From: Symsagittifera roscoffensis
Lineage: Eukaryota > Xenacoelomorpha > Acoela > Convolutidae
NCBI RefSeq assembly: GCF_963678635.1
Contig: NC_087063.1
Span: 10,758,386-10,822,385 of the forward strand
Reading direction: 5' to 3'
DNA: 64,000 nucleotides
Positions 47,494 to 58,754 of this stretch are shown here, piece after piece; within the stretch, counting starts at the first letter, position 1, and every line of letters starts with the position of its first letter. Under the pieces are notes generated by a model. It saw only the letters and a list, made by a program, of their open reading frames with translations, made no database searches and was not told the origin of the DNA. The position numbers and the translations under genes are program-made.

Positions 47494-47552
47494 TCGACAA
47501 ACGCATAGAGTATGCGACAAACGCATAGAGTATGCGACAAACGCATAGAGTA
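47494..47552 (+). repeat. 20-bp minisatellite, array 2
   Basis: Same GCGACAAACGCATAGAGTAT unit as array 1, about 2.5-3 copies, preceded by a decayed unit (CGCATAAAAATTTCGACAAA). It lies at the matching place in the duplicated block. Confidence 0.8.
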
Positions 47553-47797
47553 TTCCAAATTGAGGAGGAGGCTATCTAATTATTCCAAATAACTGATGAA
47601 AAAATCATATTGCACTTGACATTGAGTGTGAATGGGGTTCGTATGTGTGTTTGTGTGTGTGCGTGTGTTCTTATGTAGGAGATGGCTGTTTGGATGGGTT
47701 TAACAGCAAAACAAAACTTTTTTGGGCTGAGGCGGTTTTAACAACAAAAACGAAGGAAAAAAATTGATGTTTTGTTTAATGTTACTTCGCTCAATAA

Positions 47798-48315
47798 AAC
47801 AAGACTGCTCGTATCAGGGCGAAGCCCCGAACGTTCCGCTTGCCTTTTAAGGTATATGGAGCAGAAAAACATGAAAAAATTAAATGTAATAAAACAAAAT
47901 TTAAATTGAAAAAAATTGAGATTTTTATGAAAACATCCCCCACACGCCATATTAAGTACAAAATGGTAGATTTTGCCCTATTAACAAATCAATTATGGCA
48001 TATAGGCTTCCTTGAACCAATTTGGAACAATTTTTAAAAGGGATTAAATCTCCGCTAACGCGTTAATAGCGCGAACTATATCGCGAGTTAATTGTCCAAA
48101 ATTGGCTAAATTGACAATATTTAAAGCCCCATAACTTTACGAAAAAGATCACAGTGATCTATCTTTTCAAATTTAAGCTCAAGACAACAATAGCTTTCGA
48201 GTGATATATAAAAATTCGTTCAAAAATGGCTAGTTAAAAAGTCGAAATTTGTCTGAAGAAAAAAAAATCCACCCCGAGCACAAATATTCCGTTACTTTTG
48301 TTACGAAAGTCGGAG
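47798..48315 (-). repeat. Family A element, full length
   Basis: Reversed tail AACAAGACTGCTCGTATCAG then GGCGAAGCCC and GTTCCGCTTGCC; reversed 5' end CCGTTACTTTTGTTACGAAA then GTCGG. Internal landmarks ACACGCCATATTAAG, CTCCGCTAACGCGTTAATAG and CCACCCCGAGCACAAATATT match the 61.5- and 63.5-kb copies. Confidence 0.8.
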
Positions 48316-48999
48316 CAATAACACAGTCTGGAAGGTGGAAAAAATAGAAACGGATTATGCTTAGACATGCTAAGAAGCTTTACATTGATCCTCTGAGAAT
48401 GTAAGAAGACACAATTTGAAGTCGGATTTTTTATACGAGCAGTATTTTCTCATTTTTAAAACTTCTGCTCGCTTGTTTATACGCTCGCTTTTTCAATTTT
48501 GTCTACCTTATCAGCTCTATGAAGTAGTGTATAGTCTTTAGAAGCAAGTTTATGAAAATTTCAAAAAAGTTTTTAATATAGCTCTCCCCCTTATGTTTCC
48601 AAAAATATAACAAGTAAAACAATTTGGATGATATAAATTACTTTTTGGATGACATAAAAAGGTTCCGACAAAAGTTCCTAGTTAAAAAGTCGAAATTTGC
48701 CTAAAAAACTAAAAACCACCCTGAACCCAAATATTCTGTCACTTTCTTCGAAAATCGAAACAATCATTAGAGCAAAATGAGTTGTCGCCCAAGAAAGAAC
48801 GATGAGAGTTTCCGAACAAAAATGAATCGGCTCAAGTTCATATTGAGTATTGAGTTCGGATATGGCAGGATGTTGATTTTGGTCAACTGTAGCGGTCGTT
48901 CGTCTATGTTGAAAGAGCGATTGATTCTAAGTTAATGTCTATCCTTTTTCCATATTTTATTGCGACTTTTCTTTAGTTGCAAACAGAAGCTTGTGATTA
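48316..48999. other. Non-coding, with a family A fragment
   Basis: A reversed family A 5' portion lies at about 48678-48765 (GTTAAAAAGTCGAAATTTGC, then CCACCCTGAACCCAAATATT, decayed CGAAAATCGAAAC). The rest shows no feature. Confidence 0.5.
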
Positions 49000-49760
49000 G
49001 TTGCTACTTACTTTGACCTGTACGCGACTGCTTATAATACCCACCATGCGCAGTCTGTGCTGAAGTATTAGCTGCCAAAAGCACATCCAATTAAGCTAAT
49101 TTGGAGAGGGCATCGAAAAGGAAGCAACACTTGAAAAGTGACACACAGTTCTTGATTGAACAAAGTTGCTCTCTCATCTCATCTCAATTGGAATTCTAAT
49201 GAGACAGTCTAACAAAGAGCACATTTCAGCCACAATTACCAACACATATATTATCACACATAAAAACCACTCGCACAATTTAAAGCGTATTACCACTTGA
49301 TAATACCAACCAAAGAGAGAGATAGTTTGAAATTAACCTTTCCACTTAATGGTATCCAAAAAATGCTCATCATTGACAAAAAAATACGTATCAAACGATA
49401 TCATACCATGAAAAATTGCATATCATATATCTATTTTCATACAGCTGATTTCGAATCTCTTCAACTATAACATACCCTCCCCCTCCCCCTCCCCCTCGCC
49501 TTCTATGGTACCTAGCAACGAATCATCCCTTATAAAGACCAAACTTAATGGTTAAGTATAGGTGTTTCGAGCTTGCCAACAGAGGGTAGGACTGAATACG
49601 AAATTTGGAGCCGGTTATTGCAGCCAAGCGGCGACGCGCGCGCAGCACCCACCGGCGACACGCGCGCAGCACGCCCACCGGCGACCTTGAGCCGGACTAT
49701 TTTGTATTGGACTGTTTTGCATGGGGCTGTTTTGTTAATGCACCGTGAATTTTATACCTA
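49000..49760. other. Unique, less AT-rich island with GC-rich core
   Basis: The sequence from 49020 to 49560 lacks the repeat families and long homopolymers. At 49471-49497 there is a CCCCCT-type microsatellite. At 49629-49688 a GC-rich core of CGGCGACRCGCGCGCAGCAC units occurs twice plus a partial third (periods 24 and 26 bp). The 62-codon frame at 49573 runs through this core and is compositionally forced. A regulatory role is possible but unsupported. Confidence 0.4.
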
Positions 49761-51020
49761 GTAACGGATATCTCCCCTATTGCAATAGGGGGTGGGCGAT
49801 TGTTATAGTGATCTCAATTTCTTCTTTAAAACCCAAACATTTAGTGGTGGAAATTTTTGAAAAGCATTTTTCCTTAGTATACAATTGTATGACAGAGATT
49901 CTTTTCTCAATCCGAGTCGGCATCCTAGCGAAAATTGTCACCTAAATCGTACACATCTATGTAAGGTCAAAGAATTTTCATAAACATATACTACTGTAAA
50001 ACTATTTAGCTTATGGTGACATTCTGATGAAACTCGAGCTTTTTTCCGTCAAGTTGTTTAGCATTTTAAGCTTTGTCATGAAAACCGCAAATGCTTCGGC
50101 AGAAAATTTTTTGGTCGTTTTTTGATTTTATAGCTGATAGTTTTCAAGAACTTTATTGAAATTTAATGATTGACCGTCAAACTATGCGCCTTTTTGAAGA
50201 ATTAACGCTCTTCAAGGTAGATGAAACTTATTTAACTCTTTGCGCCTTGTACAAAAATTAAAAATGATCGACCGACCTAAAATGTTGTAACTAAAATCTT
50301 CGCAAAAACAAGTGATTCTGGATTATTCAGGAGACCATCATATTCCACTCTATATATACGTATATTAAGATGATGACGGCACTCTTACCCACAGTGACGT
50401 CTGTTTCATATCTTCTGTCAGAGGAGAACAAGAGAAAGGTAGCGGGGGGGGGGGGTGATAAGGGGAGAGAAAAGAGAAAAGTATAGCTGGTGGCATAAAG
50501 TGTTCTATATATGTAGCATATTTGTATTAAATGAGACGAGAGGAGCTTCGTCAATTAAAACTCTGACAGCGGTTTTTTCTTTCATACGTAAACCCGCATC
50601 TAATATTACCCACAAAATATGGTACACTGCACATATGAGAAAGAGGAAGTTAGTTAGTTACTATAGTACACAGAGGAGAGAAAGAGAGAGAGCTAGAAGG
50701 GGGGGGGGGGGTTAGGGAGGGAAGATGGTGGAGTAAAAAAAGCAAGAGAGTGGAAATAATTACATTTTAAAATTTGATACCGCCTTCAAGTACTTTTCTA
50801 ATCAACTGCGCTTGTGGTCTGTAGTTATTATAGTAAATTACTTTGTCTCCTCCCGTCTTTTTAAAAGCTTCTATTTTTGTAAAATTGGCCCAATTCAGTC
50901 ACATTAATGTCATGTTTTAGATGCCTACAATGCCAGTCACGTTTCTTCGGAAACATTCAAATAAAAACAATGAGAAAATAAAATTTTTCAGTTTTCAGTT
51001 TTCATTCCCATTTTCATTTT
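49761..51020. other. No gene; two poly-G tracts
   Basis: A 12-G run at 50444-50455 and a 13-G run at 50699-50711, each embedded in A/G-rich sequence (AGAGAAAG, GGGGAGAGAAAAGAG). The open frame 50455-50715 is bounded by these tracts and is not convincing. Confidence 0.5.
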
Positions 51021-51190
51021 TGTTCCGACAATTTTTGAAGAAAATGACGGAGTATTTGTGCTCGGAGTTTTTTTCTCCAGTCATATCTCGACTTTTTAAC
51101 TAACGCGCGATATGTTTTGTGCTATTAACAAGTAAGCGCAAATTTAATCCGTCTTAGAAATCGTTTCGACTTGGATTGAGGCAAGTTCTT
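51021..51190 (+). repeat. Family A fragment, 5' part
   Basis: TGTTCCGACAATTTTTGAAG, GTATTTGTGCTCGGAG, a deletion, then ACGCGCGATATGTTTTGTGC and TTTAATCCGTCTTAGAAATC. The next A copy follows directly. Confidence 0.65.
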
Positions 51191-51198
51191 TCCTCTAT

Positions 51199-51645
51199 TG
51201 TTCCGACTTTCGAAGAAAACGGAATATTTATGCTCGGTGTGGTTTTTTTATTCAGTCAATTTTCCCCGATCAAAATAATAATTTTCACAAAATTTTTTCA
51301 TGCATCATTGAAGATATCGACCTCCTGAGTTTAAAAGTAAAAAAATATTTCACATCTGATTTTTTTTTGTTAAGTTTGGGGGTTTGAAAATTGCCAAATT
51401 TGCTATGTTGTGGATCAAATTATGCGCGCTTTGAAGAGTTTATTCATAATGCAGAGAGCGTAAAGCGAATTAATTATGCGTGGTGAATTATCCCGCACAA
51501 CAAAATTGTTCCAAATTGAAATGAGGCTAGCTAATTGGTCGTATTAATTTCGAGCGACTCAGAATTTTTCCAAAAACTATTCAATATGAATTGAGGGACA
51601 GTCGGAAAATTCAGGGCTTTGCCCTGATATACGAGCAGTCTTGTT
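51199..51645 (+). repeat. Family A element, diverged subfamily
   Basis: Starts TGTTCCGACTTTCGAAGAAA; passes AATTATGCGCGCTTTGAAGA and GAGGCTAGCTAATTGGTCG; ends GACAGTCGGAAAATTCAGGG, CTTTGCCCTG, ATATACGAGCAGTCTTGTT. Confidence 0.75.
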
Positions 51646-51664
51646 TATTACTTTGCCAATTGAA

Positions 51665-51713
51665 AACAAGACTGCTTGTATATCAGGGCAAAGCCCTGAA
51701 TGTTTCGACTGCC
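51665..51713 (-). repeat. Family A tail, reversed
   Basis: AACAAGACTGCTTGTATATC, AGGGCAAAGCCCTG and AATGTTTCGACTGCC: the terminal ~49 bp of a minus-strand A copy. It lies 20 bp from the tail end of the preceding plus-strand copy, so two tails face each other. Confidence 0.75.
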
Positions 51714-51717
51714 ACTT

Positions 51718-52233
51718 ACTATTCCGGCTTCTGAAGAAAAAGCAGAATAGTAATGCTTGGTGTGGTTTTTTTTTATTCAATCATTTTTCAACTTGTTAAC
51801 TAAGCGTTTTTGATTTAAATTTTTTTATACCATCATAAATATATTGTTGTCTTCAGCTTAAATTAAAGTTTTTTTTACTTGTAATCATTTTTTCGGTAAA
51901 GTTACGTGGGTTTGAAAATTGCTAATGTGGATAATTCGTGATAATTAACATGCGATTTATTGCGTTCTTATGACACAAGTAAGCGGCGAATTTTGCGTTC
52001 CACATTGAATTAAATCCAGCAAATTAATGCTAGTAACACAACACGTGGCGCTAAAGGCAACCGTAGTATTTTACATAGCGTGTGGGGGGATTAAATGATG
52101 AGAAAAAAAAATTTTCTCTCTCTTTTTTTAATATAAGTTTGTCAATTGTTCGACAAAAAGAACAAACATTTTTTGGATCTTAAGTGCAGTTGGAGTATTC
52201 AGGGCTTTGCCCGTATATACGAGCAGTCTTGTT
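51718..52233 (+). repeat. Family A element, diverged
   Basis: Starts CTATTCCGGCTTCTGAAG; GTAATGCTTGGTGTGGTTTT near the start; ends GAGTATTCAGGGCTTTGCCC, then GTATATACGAGCAGTCTTG. The 3' GTCGGAACA word has decayed, but the hairpin and tail remain. Confidence 0.65.
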
Positions 52234-52466
52234 TCATATCAAAAAGTTTTTGTAGAAAAATATTGCAAAACCATAAACTTTGGACAATATCAAAGATCAA
52301 GTGTTAAAAATTGAGTCGCACGGAATTGATACGACCAATTAACTAGCCTCAGTTCAAATTTGAATTATCTTGTTAGGCGGGAGATTCGCCACGCATAATT
52401 GATTCGTGTTACAAATTAGTCATTTTAAATGAAATCTTCAAAGTGCGCAAAATTTAGTCCAAAGCA
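52234..52466 (-). repeat. Family A fragment, reversed, diverged subfamily
   Basis: Shares GGACAATATCAAAG, ACGACCAATTAACTAGCCTC and ATTCGCCACGCATAATTGAT with the 46.1-kb copy in the same orientation. It abuts the tail of the preceding plus copy and runs into the 1.86-kb duplication. Confidence 0.6.
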
Positions 52467-52738
52467 TGGCCAAGTTGGTAAAATTCAAACTCCAAATTTT
52501 GAATTTTTTTATCAGAGGTAAAATATTTGTTGAAAATTATCATTTCGATTGCCGAAAATTGACTGATTAGCTGGGAAAATTAGTAATAAGCTGAAACGTG
52601 ACAACAAAATGAGCAATTTTAGACTAATTAATTTCGTTCAGATTCGTTGACCGAAAAGATAGTATCAACAACTCTTCTCTAACTACACAACTACTCAGTT
52701 TTTTGCAGCGCAACTGTTATAGCCTTGAAAATTTGTTT

Positions 52739-53369
52739 TTGACCGACCATTGGAAATGTGGAGAAACTTCGTATTCGGGCGTGTTTTACTTTTGTTTCCT
52801 CTTTTAAAATTTTTGGTTTCCACACAAAATCAGGTACCACAAATAATTATTGGACTGGGTTGAGTGATTTATCATATTAAAGCCCCTACATTCAAACTTG
52901 AACCACATTAAAAAGATTCAATAAAAATCCCAATGTCGACAAAAAATCATTAGAAATCGTTTATTTTTTGTCTAACTTTGAGTGAACAAAGCGAGCAGTC
53001 TCATTTTAATTGCTTGAAAGCTTACAATAGCTTTGCTTAACACTTAAAAATATAGATTTATTTGAGTTATTTTTTTAAAAAGTATTTTAGCGCTTTTTTA
53101 GTAAAAAATTTTCAAAAATTCAATTAAACTATCAGCAAAAAAAAACTTTTTTTAAATTTTGTTTTGTTGTTCTAGAAATTTTTTTGACAAAAATGACTTT
53201 CAATTTGTTATTGAAATATGGTTGACCAATTGACCTAATCCCCAGTTTTTTGTTCAGGTCCTTTTAAAAACCACGCTTAAAAACTGACAATAATATAAAA
53301 CAAACTTTTTGTACTTTTTAAGACTATGGTCGGAACATTCTGTGCTACTTTCACAGTTACACGCTATCC
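52739..53369 (+). repeat. Family B element inside duplication copy 1
   Basis: Starts near GACCGACCATTGGAAATGTG and ends ACTATGGTCGGAACATTC, TGTGCTACTTTCACAGTTAC, ACGCTATCC. The hairpin loop side carries a change (TTTCACAG for TTGCACAG), shared by the copy at 54602. Confidence 0.75.
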
Positions 53370-53540
53370 TTGTTAAAATTGGTTTTTGTTATTTGCAGTT
53401 TGATTTAGTACATTCTAGAGCCAATAACTACAACTACTACGGCATTGTTAGAGCAGAATCTTGGAACCAAAAAATATTACATAGATTGGACATGAACAGC
53501 GCTAGTTCATCCCATCTATTTCCTTAGATCCAAAATGAAT

Positions 53541-53920
53541 TGTTCCGACTATTTTCGAAAAAAAATGACGAAGTATTTGTGCTTGGAGTAGTTTTTTTCT
53601 CCAGTGACATCTCGACTTGTTTACCTTTTTGTTTTTGAAGGATTTTTTATCACTGAAAATTTATTGTTGTCCTGAGCGTGCCTTGAAAAAGATATTTTAC
53701 CGGTGGTTTTTTTTGTAAAGATTGCTAGTATGGCCAATTTGGGACAATTAACGCGCGGTACAATTTTCGCGCTTTTTATGCGTCGGCGCTGATCTTTGAG
53801 CCGCATTAAAAATATTTCAAAATTGGTTGAAGCAGGCTAGTTGTCATAATTGCTACGTTACTGAGTGCGAAATTATCGCTTGGTTATTAAAACGGCATGT
53901 GGGATGATGATTTTCAAAAA
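53541..53920 (+). repeat. Family A remnant inside duplication copy 1
   Basis: TGTTCCGACTATTTTCGAAA, GTATTTGTGCTTGGAG, GGGACAATTAACGCGCGGTA and ACGGCATGTGGGATGATG follow family A order. The 3' tail is absent. Confidence 0.6.
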
Positions 53921-54327
53921 TCTCAAAAATGTAAGAAACATCTAAAAAACATGTAAAAAATATGAATAATAATCGATTATATTATATTTTTATGGTCTGT
54001 TTTCTCAAATTTGAAAAACAATTATTATAATTGATCTAAAATTGAAATATAACCTAATTCTTGTCAAGTCAAAAAAACCCAATCTGATCTATTACAATCG
54101 ATTATAATGAATTATGAAAAACGTTTTCTTATGTTTTGTCGGAGTTTTTCCAACACAGTGCACTGTTTTTATAAAATGACGGTTGCTGTGAGCAAAAAAA
54201 ATTGTTTTTTAAAGAAATTTGCAAGAATGAGATTTAATTTGGCTGAAAAAATGGTTAATTGTGTTCGTTCTTAACTTTTTCCTTCGCAGTTTTTTCTTCT
54301 ACAATTTTTTAGATTCTCAAATTTTGT

Positions 54328-56192
54328 TGGCCAAGTTGGTAAAATTCAAACTCCAAATTTTGAATTTTTTTTATCAGAGGTAAAATATTTGTTGAAAATT
54401 ATCATTTCGATTGCCGAAAATTGACTGATTAGCTGGGAAAATTAGTAATAAGCTGAAACGTGACAACAAAATGAGCAATTTTAGACTAATTAATTTCGTT
54501 CAGATTCGTTGACCGAAAAGATAGTATCAACAACTCTTCTCTAACTACACAACTACTCAGTTTTTTGCAGCGCAACTGTTATAGCCTTGAAAACTTGTTT
54601 TTGACCGACCATTGGAAATGTGTAGAAACTTCGTATTCGGGCGTGTTTTACTTTTGTTTCCTCTTTTAAAATTTTTGGTTTCCACACAAAATCAGGTACC
54701 ACAAATAATTATTGGACTGGGTTGAGTGATTTATCATATTAAAGCCCCTACATTCAAACTTGAACCACATTAAAAAGATTCAATAAAAATCCCAATGTCG
54801 ACAAAAAATCATTAGAAATCGTTTATTTTTTGTCTAACTTTGAGTGAACAAAGCGAGCAGTCTCATTTTAATTGCTTGAAAGCTTACAATAGCTTTGCTT
54901 AACACTTAAAAATATAGATTTATTTGAGTTATTTTTTTAAAAAGTATTTTAGCGCTTTTTTAGTAAAAAGTTTTCAAAAATTCAATTAAACTATCAGCAA
55001 AAAAAAACTTTTTTTAAATTTTGTTTTGTTGTTCTAGAAATTTTTTTGACAAAAATGACTTTCAATTTGTTATTGAAATATGGTTGACCAATTGACCTAA
55101 TCCCCAGTTTTTTGTTCAGGTCCTTTTAAAAACCACGCTTAAAAACTGACAATAATATAAAACAAACTTTTTGTACTTTTTAAGACTATGGTCGGAACAT
55201 TCTGTGCTACTTTCACAGTTACACGCTATCCTTGTTAAAATTGGTTTTTGTTATTTGCAGTTTGATTTAGTACATTCTAGAGCCAATAACTACAACTACT
55301 ACGGCATTGTTAGAGCAGAATCTTGGAACCAAAAAATATTACATAGATTGGACATGAACAGCGCTAGTTCATCCCATCTATTTCCTTAGATCCAAAATGA
55401 ATTGTTCCGACTATTTTCGAAAAAAAATGACGAAGTATTTGTGCTTGGAGTAGTTTTTTTCTCCAGTGACATCTCGACTTTTTTACCTTTTTGTTTTTGA
55501 AGGATTTTTTATCACTGAAAATTTATTGTTGTCCTGAGCGTGCCTTGAAAAAGATATTTTACCGGTGGTTTTTTTTTGTAAAGATTGCTAGTATGGCCAA
55601 TTTGGGACAATTAACGCGCGGTACAATTTTCGCGCTTTTTATGCGTCGGCGCTGATCTTTGAGCCGCATTAAAAATATTTCAAAATTGGTTGAAGCAGGC
55701 TAGTTGTCATAATTGCTACGTTACTGAGTGCGAAATTATCGCTTGGTTATTAAAACGGCATGTGGGATGATGATTTTCAAAAATCTCAAAAATGTAAGAA
55801 ACATCTAAAAAACATGTAAAAAATATGAATAATAATCGATTATATTATATTTTTATGGTCTGTTTTCTCAAATTTGAAAAACAATTATTATAATTGATCT
55901 AAAATTGAAATATAACCTAATTCTTGTCAAGTCAAAAAAACCCAATCTGATCTATTACAATCGATTATAATGAATTATGAAAAACGTTTTCTTATGTTTT
56001 GTCGGAGTTTTTCCAACACAGTGCACTGTTTTTATAAAATGGCGGTTGCTGTGAGCAAAAAAAATTGTTTTTTAAAGAAATTTGCAAGAATGAGATTTAA
56101 TTTGGCTGAAAAAATGGTTAATTGTGTTCGTTCTTAACTTTTTCCTTCGCAGTTTTTTCTTCTACAATTTTTTAGATTCTCAAATTTTGTTG
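54328..56192 (+). repeat. 1.86-kb tandem duplication, copy 2
   Basis: Near-identical to 52467-54327. Visible differences are single bases: GTGGAG versus GTGTAG near the B start, CTTGTTTACC versus CTTTTTTACC in the A remnant, AATGACGG versus AATGGCGG near the end, plus one-base homopolymer indels. Both copies end in CTCAAATTTTGTTG. Confidence 0.9.
54602..55231 (+). repeat. Family B element inside duplication copy 2
   Basis: Counterpart of 52739-53369 with the same start, same hairpin change and same ACGCTATCC end. Confidence 0.75.
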
Positions 56193-57044
56193 ACTCTTAG
56201 TTACCTCCATGTCTCCCATCTTATTATTAGTTTTCTTTTAGACCAAACCCTCCACCAAACCAAACGTCTGTTTTAAATAACCATATGAAAACATTTTGAC
56301 CATCAAGCTCAAAAACAATAATTCGATTTAAAAGTTAATAAACTAAAGTTTTAATTAACGTTTCTTTAAATCTTTTTAGTGATGCCTATTTTGCTGAAAT
56401 TTGTTTTCTCCTTAAAAAATTATTTTATTTGTATATGAATAACTTAAAATATTTTTTTAGAGATTGTTAAAGATCTTGAAGAATCTTTAAAAAATCTTGA
56501 ACAGCCTTGAAGATCTTTTCAAGATTTCAAAAAATTTCTTATTTGCTTGTTGGGCTGCAGAGCCATCATACAGGTTTCAGGGGATTTGTTCATGATTCTT
56601 AGACGGTTAAAATTCTCGTTGAGCACATAAAACTTTTAAAGATTTCTCGCTATCTTTGATATATTGTCAAGATCTTTGCAAGATTTTCAAGATGACTAGA
56701 CCTGGGCACAATCTTGCACCCCTTCTGAAACTCGACCCACTTATCACCGTTTGGTACCAACTTACGGTATCCATTTTTTGTCAACCAACTCATTTGCAGA
56801 AGCTCCAATATACATTAAATTTCAAGTAGAGCACGCGCCAGAAAAAAATATCAACCGTTTTTAATTCAAACATCCAAATAATTTGGTCTGTTTCACGGTA
56901 ATTCGCCTGCGGCGCTGACGTTTTTGACAAAATTAAGTCTGTATTAAGACAGGAATTCCCATTGAGTTCACGTTCAAAATTATCGATAAAAAACTGAAGA
57001 AATAAAACAGCGATTGCCATTGATGAGTTATCGATGTTCAACGC
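56193..57044. other. No recognisable gene
   Basis: AT-rich, with repeated AAGATCTTGAA / TCTTGAACAG-like words at 56465-56700. The minus frame at 56790-57047 has no domain I recognise. Confidence 0.4.
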
Positions 57045-57490
57045 CACAACAGCAATTTTATCGATAGAATACTGCTAATTTGTTAAATTATATTGATGAA
57101 ACAATTATAAAAACCCTATCAAAGTGTGCAAACATAGTGAAGTTCCGGGAATTAATCGCGTAATCATCAGCTTAATAGACATGTATGCTACCTCCGCGCT
57201 ACAAATCTATACGTATATATTCAAGTTTTAAAGTTAATCAACTCACACTCTCATTTAAAAAATTTTAAAACAAAAAAAAATTCTTAAGTTTTAGTGTTGA
57301 TTTTCTACTGTGTTTTTACTGAAATAGATCTGAATTATTATAGATTTAGCTATATAAAAACTCTGAATAATGCATGAATCAGCGCAGGAAAGTAGCAATC
57401 ACTGGGATACTACAGAAAAAGCGATAGTTAACAGTGGGACTTTAACACGGGATAAATTTCAGCGTTGGGGTTTTCGTTAATTTCAAAACT
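57045..57490 (+). repeat. Family D repeat, copy 1
   Basis: Runs from GCCACAACAGCAATTTTATC through GCTACCTCCGCGCTACAAAT, ACTCACACTCTCATTTAAAA and CTGAATAATGCATGAATCAG to GGGATACTACAGAAAAAGCG. The last third encodes a 36-codon frame (57370-57480, including HWDTTEKAIVNSG) whose core is conserved in the other copies. Confidence 0.6.
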
Positions 57491-57819
57491 TACTTTCATA
57501 GCTGGATCCAATGATGCAAGCCGCCGAATATTTTTCTGGCTCATCAGCAGTAGAAAAGCGTTTCAGACTTTCTTTACATTTTCAATTTTGATTAGATAGA
57601 ACAAAGGTTTTTCTCAATATATTTTTTTAAATTATGAAATTGTTTTAATTTCTCAGCTTTTTCATTCCAAAAATTTAGTTGAAATGAAACGATTTAAGTT
57701 AGGCTGTTAGCAAGCATAAAGTTGTTAGGCGATCCCGGGTTGATTTCACATTAAAAGTTAGTTTAAAAAAAGAAAAAAAAAGAGATTCCTGTATTTCTAT
57801 TTATGAATTTTTGGTATTA
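57491..57819. other. Spacer between family D copies
   Basis: AT-rich, no gene. A GGCGATCCCGGGTTGATTTC word at 57729-57748 resembles the segment after TTEKA in the 59.6-kb copy, so D may extend further than drawn. Confidence 0.4.
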
Positions 57820-58496
57820 ATTGCCACAATTTTAAGTTTTATTGATAGATTATTGCTAATTTCACAAATTTTCAGGGATGAAACAGCCTTAAAAAAATTA
57901 TCAAAATGAGCAAAGCTAGTAAGCTATCGTGGTTAGGTCTTTCAACCATCAACTCAGTATACTCATACGCTACATCTGCGCTCTGAGTTGCATAAAAATC
58001 CGGTTTGAATTTAAAAAATCAAATAAGTCCGATATTTTTGATTCAAATCGATTTTTAAACTATAAATCCGTTTTTTTTCGAAAATTGCTACGTATCTTAG
58101 AAAAGTCAAAAGAAGTGTTAGAATTTTTTTAAAATGAGGGGTATCATGGAAACAATTGATCAACTTTCAAACCTGAAAATTTGAATTCTCACCTTTGATT
58201 TAAATCGACGAAATCTTTGATTAAAATCAAGATTTAAATTGATTTTAAATCAATGATTTGAATCATGCAACTTTGTCTACGCTACGAAACTTTAGATTGA
58301 CACAAATTATAGGGTTTATTAACTCACACTTTCATTTGAAAGCTACTAGAATAAGTTATTTTTTTTCAAGTTTTAGCGCTATTTTTTTTCGAATCATTAC
58401 TGAATGAGCTCTTAAATATTGCAGGTTTAGCTGTCCAAAAAACTCTGAATTATAAATGAATCCGCGCTTAAAAATAGCGATCATTGGGATACTACA
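57820..58496 (+). repeat. Family D repeat, copy 2, interrupted by a family C insertion
   Basis: Shares TTATTGATAGATTATTGCTA, CATACGCTACATCTGCGCTC, ATAGGGTTTATTAACTCACA and AGCGATCATTGGGATACTAC with copy 1 and copy 3. It is rich in GATTTAAATC words at 58190-58260. It breaks at ATACTACA, exactly where a family C end (CAGGGGCGG) begins. Confidence 0.6.
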
Positions 58497-58740
58497 CAGG
58501 GGCGGATTTGGGGGGGGGGGTGGACATTTCCTGTCAGGGATTCGACCCCCTGCCGACCCAAAAGGTCCCCTTTGTACTACTTTGAGATATCAATTTTTGG
58601 AAACGGACCCTAAAATTTTTCTAGAAGCGTTTTGACGCCAATATACCTAATTTTGTGGGGCAAACGCGCGCCGAAAAAACTCAATTTTTTGGTCAAAATT
58701 TTCCAAAAACTGAGAAAACGCCCGATTCGAGAAAAACTCC
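58497..58740 (-). mobile_element. Family C MITE, half copy inserted in family D
   Basis: Starts CAGGGGCGGATTTGGGGGG, then GGATTCGACCCCCTGCCGAC and CAAAAGGTCCCCTTTG, i.e. the family C right end read in reverse. The left flank ATACTACA recurs right after the next C end at 59286. The copy stops near CGAGAAAAACTCC. Confidence 0.7.
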
Positions 58741-58754
58741 TCCAACAGAGAAAA

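Larger units (their letters stand above)
46272..47750 (+). repeat. Nested direct duplications derived from family A
   Basis: Segment 46272-46880 (from CGCCACGCATAAATAATTCG) recurs in part at 46881-47174 and again from CATAATTTAGTCCAGAATAT at 47175-47748. The first and third copies extend into flanking sequence holding the 20-bp minisatellite, a GGAGGAGGCTATCTAATTAT block and a (GT)n run. The third copy has an extra ~28 bp with doubled GGCAACTTATG / GGCAATTTATG words. Confidence 0.75.
52467..54327 (+). repeat. 1.86-kb tandem duplication, copy 1
   Basis: Begins TGGCCAAGTTGGTAAAATTC and repeats almost exactly from 54328 (period ~1861 bp). It contains a family A remnant, a complete family B copy, a family A 5' portion and AT-rich sequence with CGATTATA words. 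An identical 72-codon frame in both copies (53309-53527 and 55171-55389) spans the family B tail and is not evidence of a gene. Confidence 0.9.

Noticed and set aside
46608-47552. Regular short repeats suggesting a CRISPR-like array
   Set aside because: Units are contiguous 20-bp minisatellite copies with no spacers, in eukaryotic DNA.
53309-55389. Identical 72-codon frames at 53309-53527 and 55171-55389
   Set aside because: They are identical because they sit in the 1.86-kb tandem duplication, and both begin inside the family B tail; this is not protein conservation.
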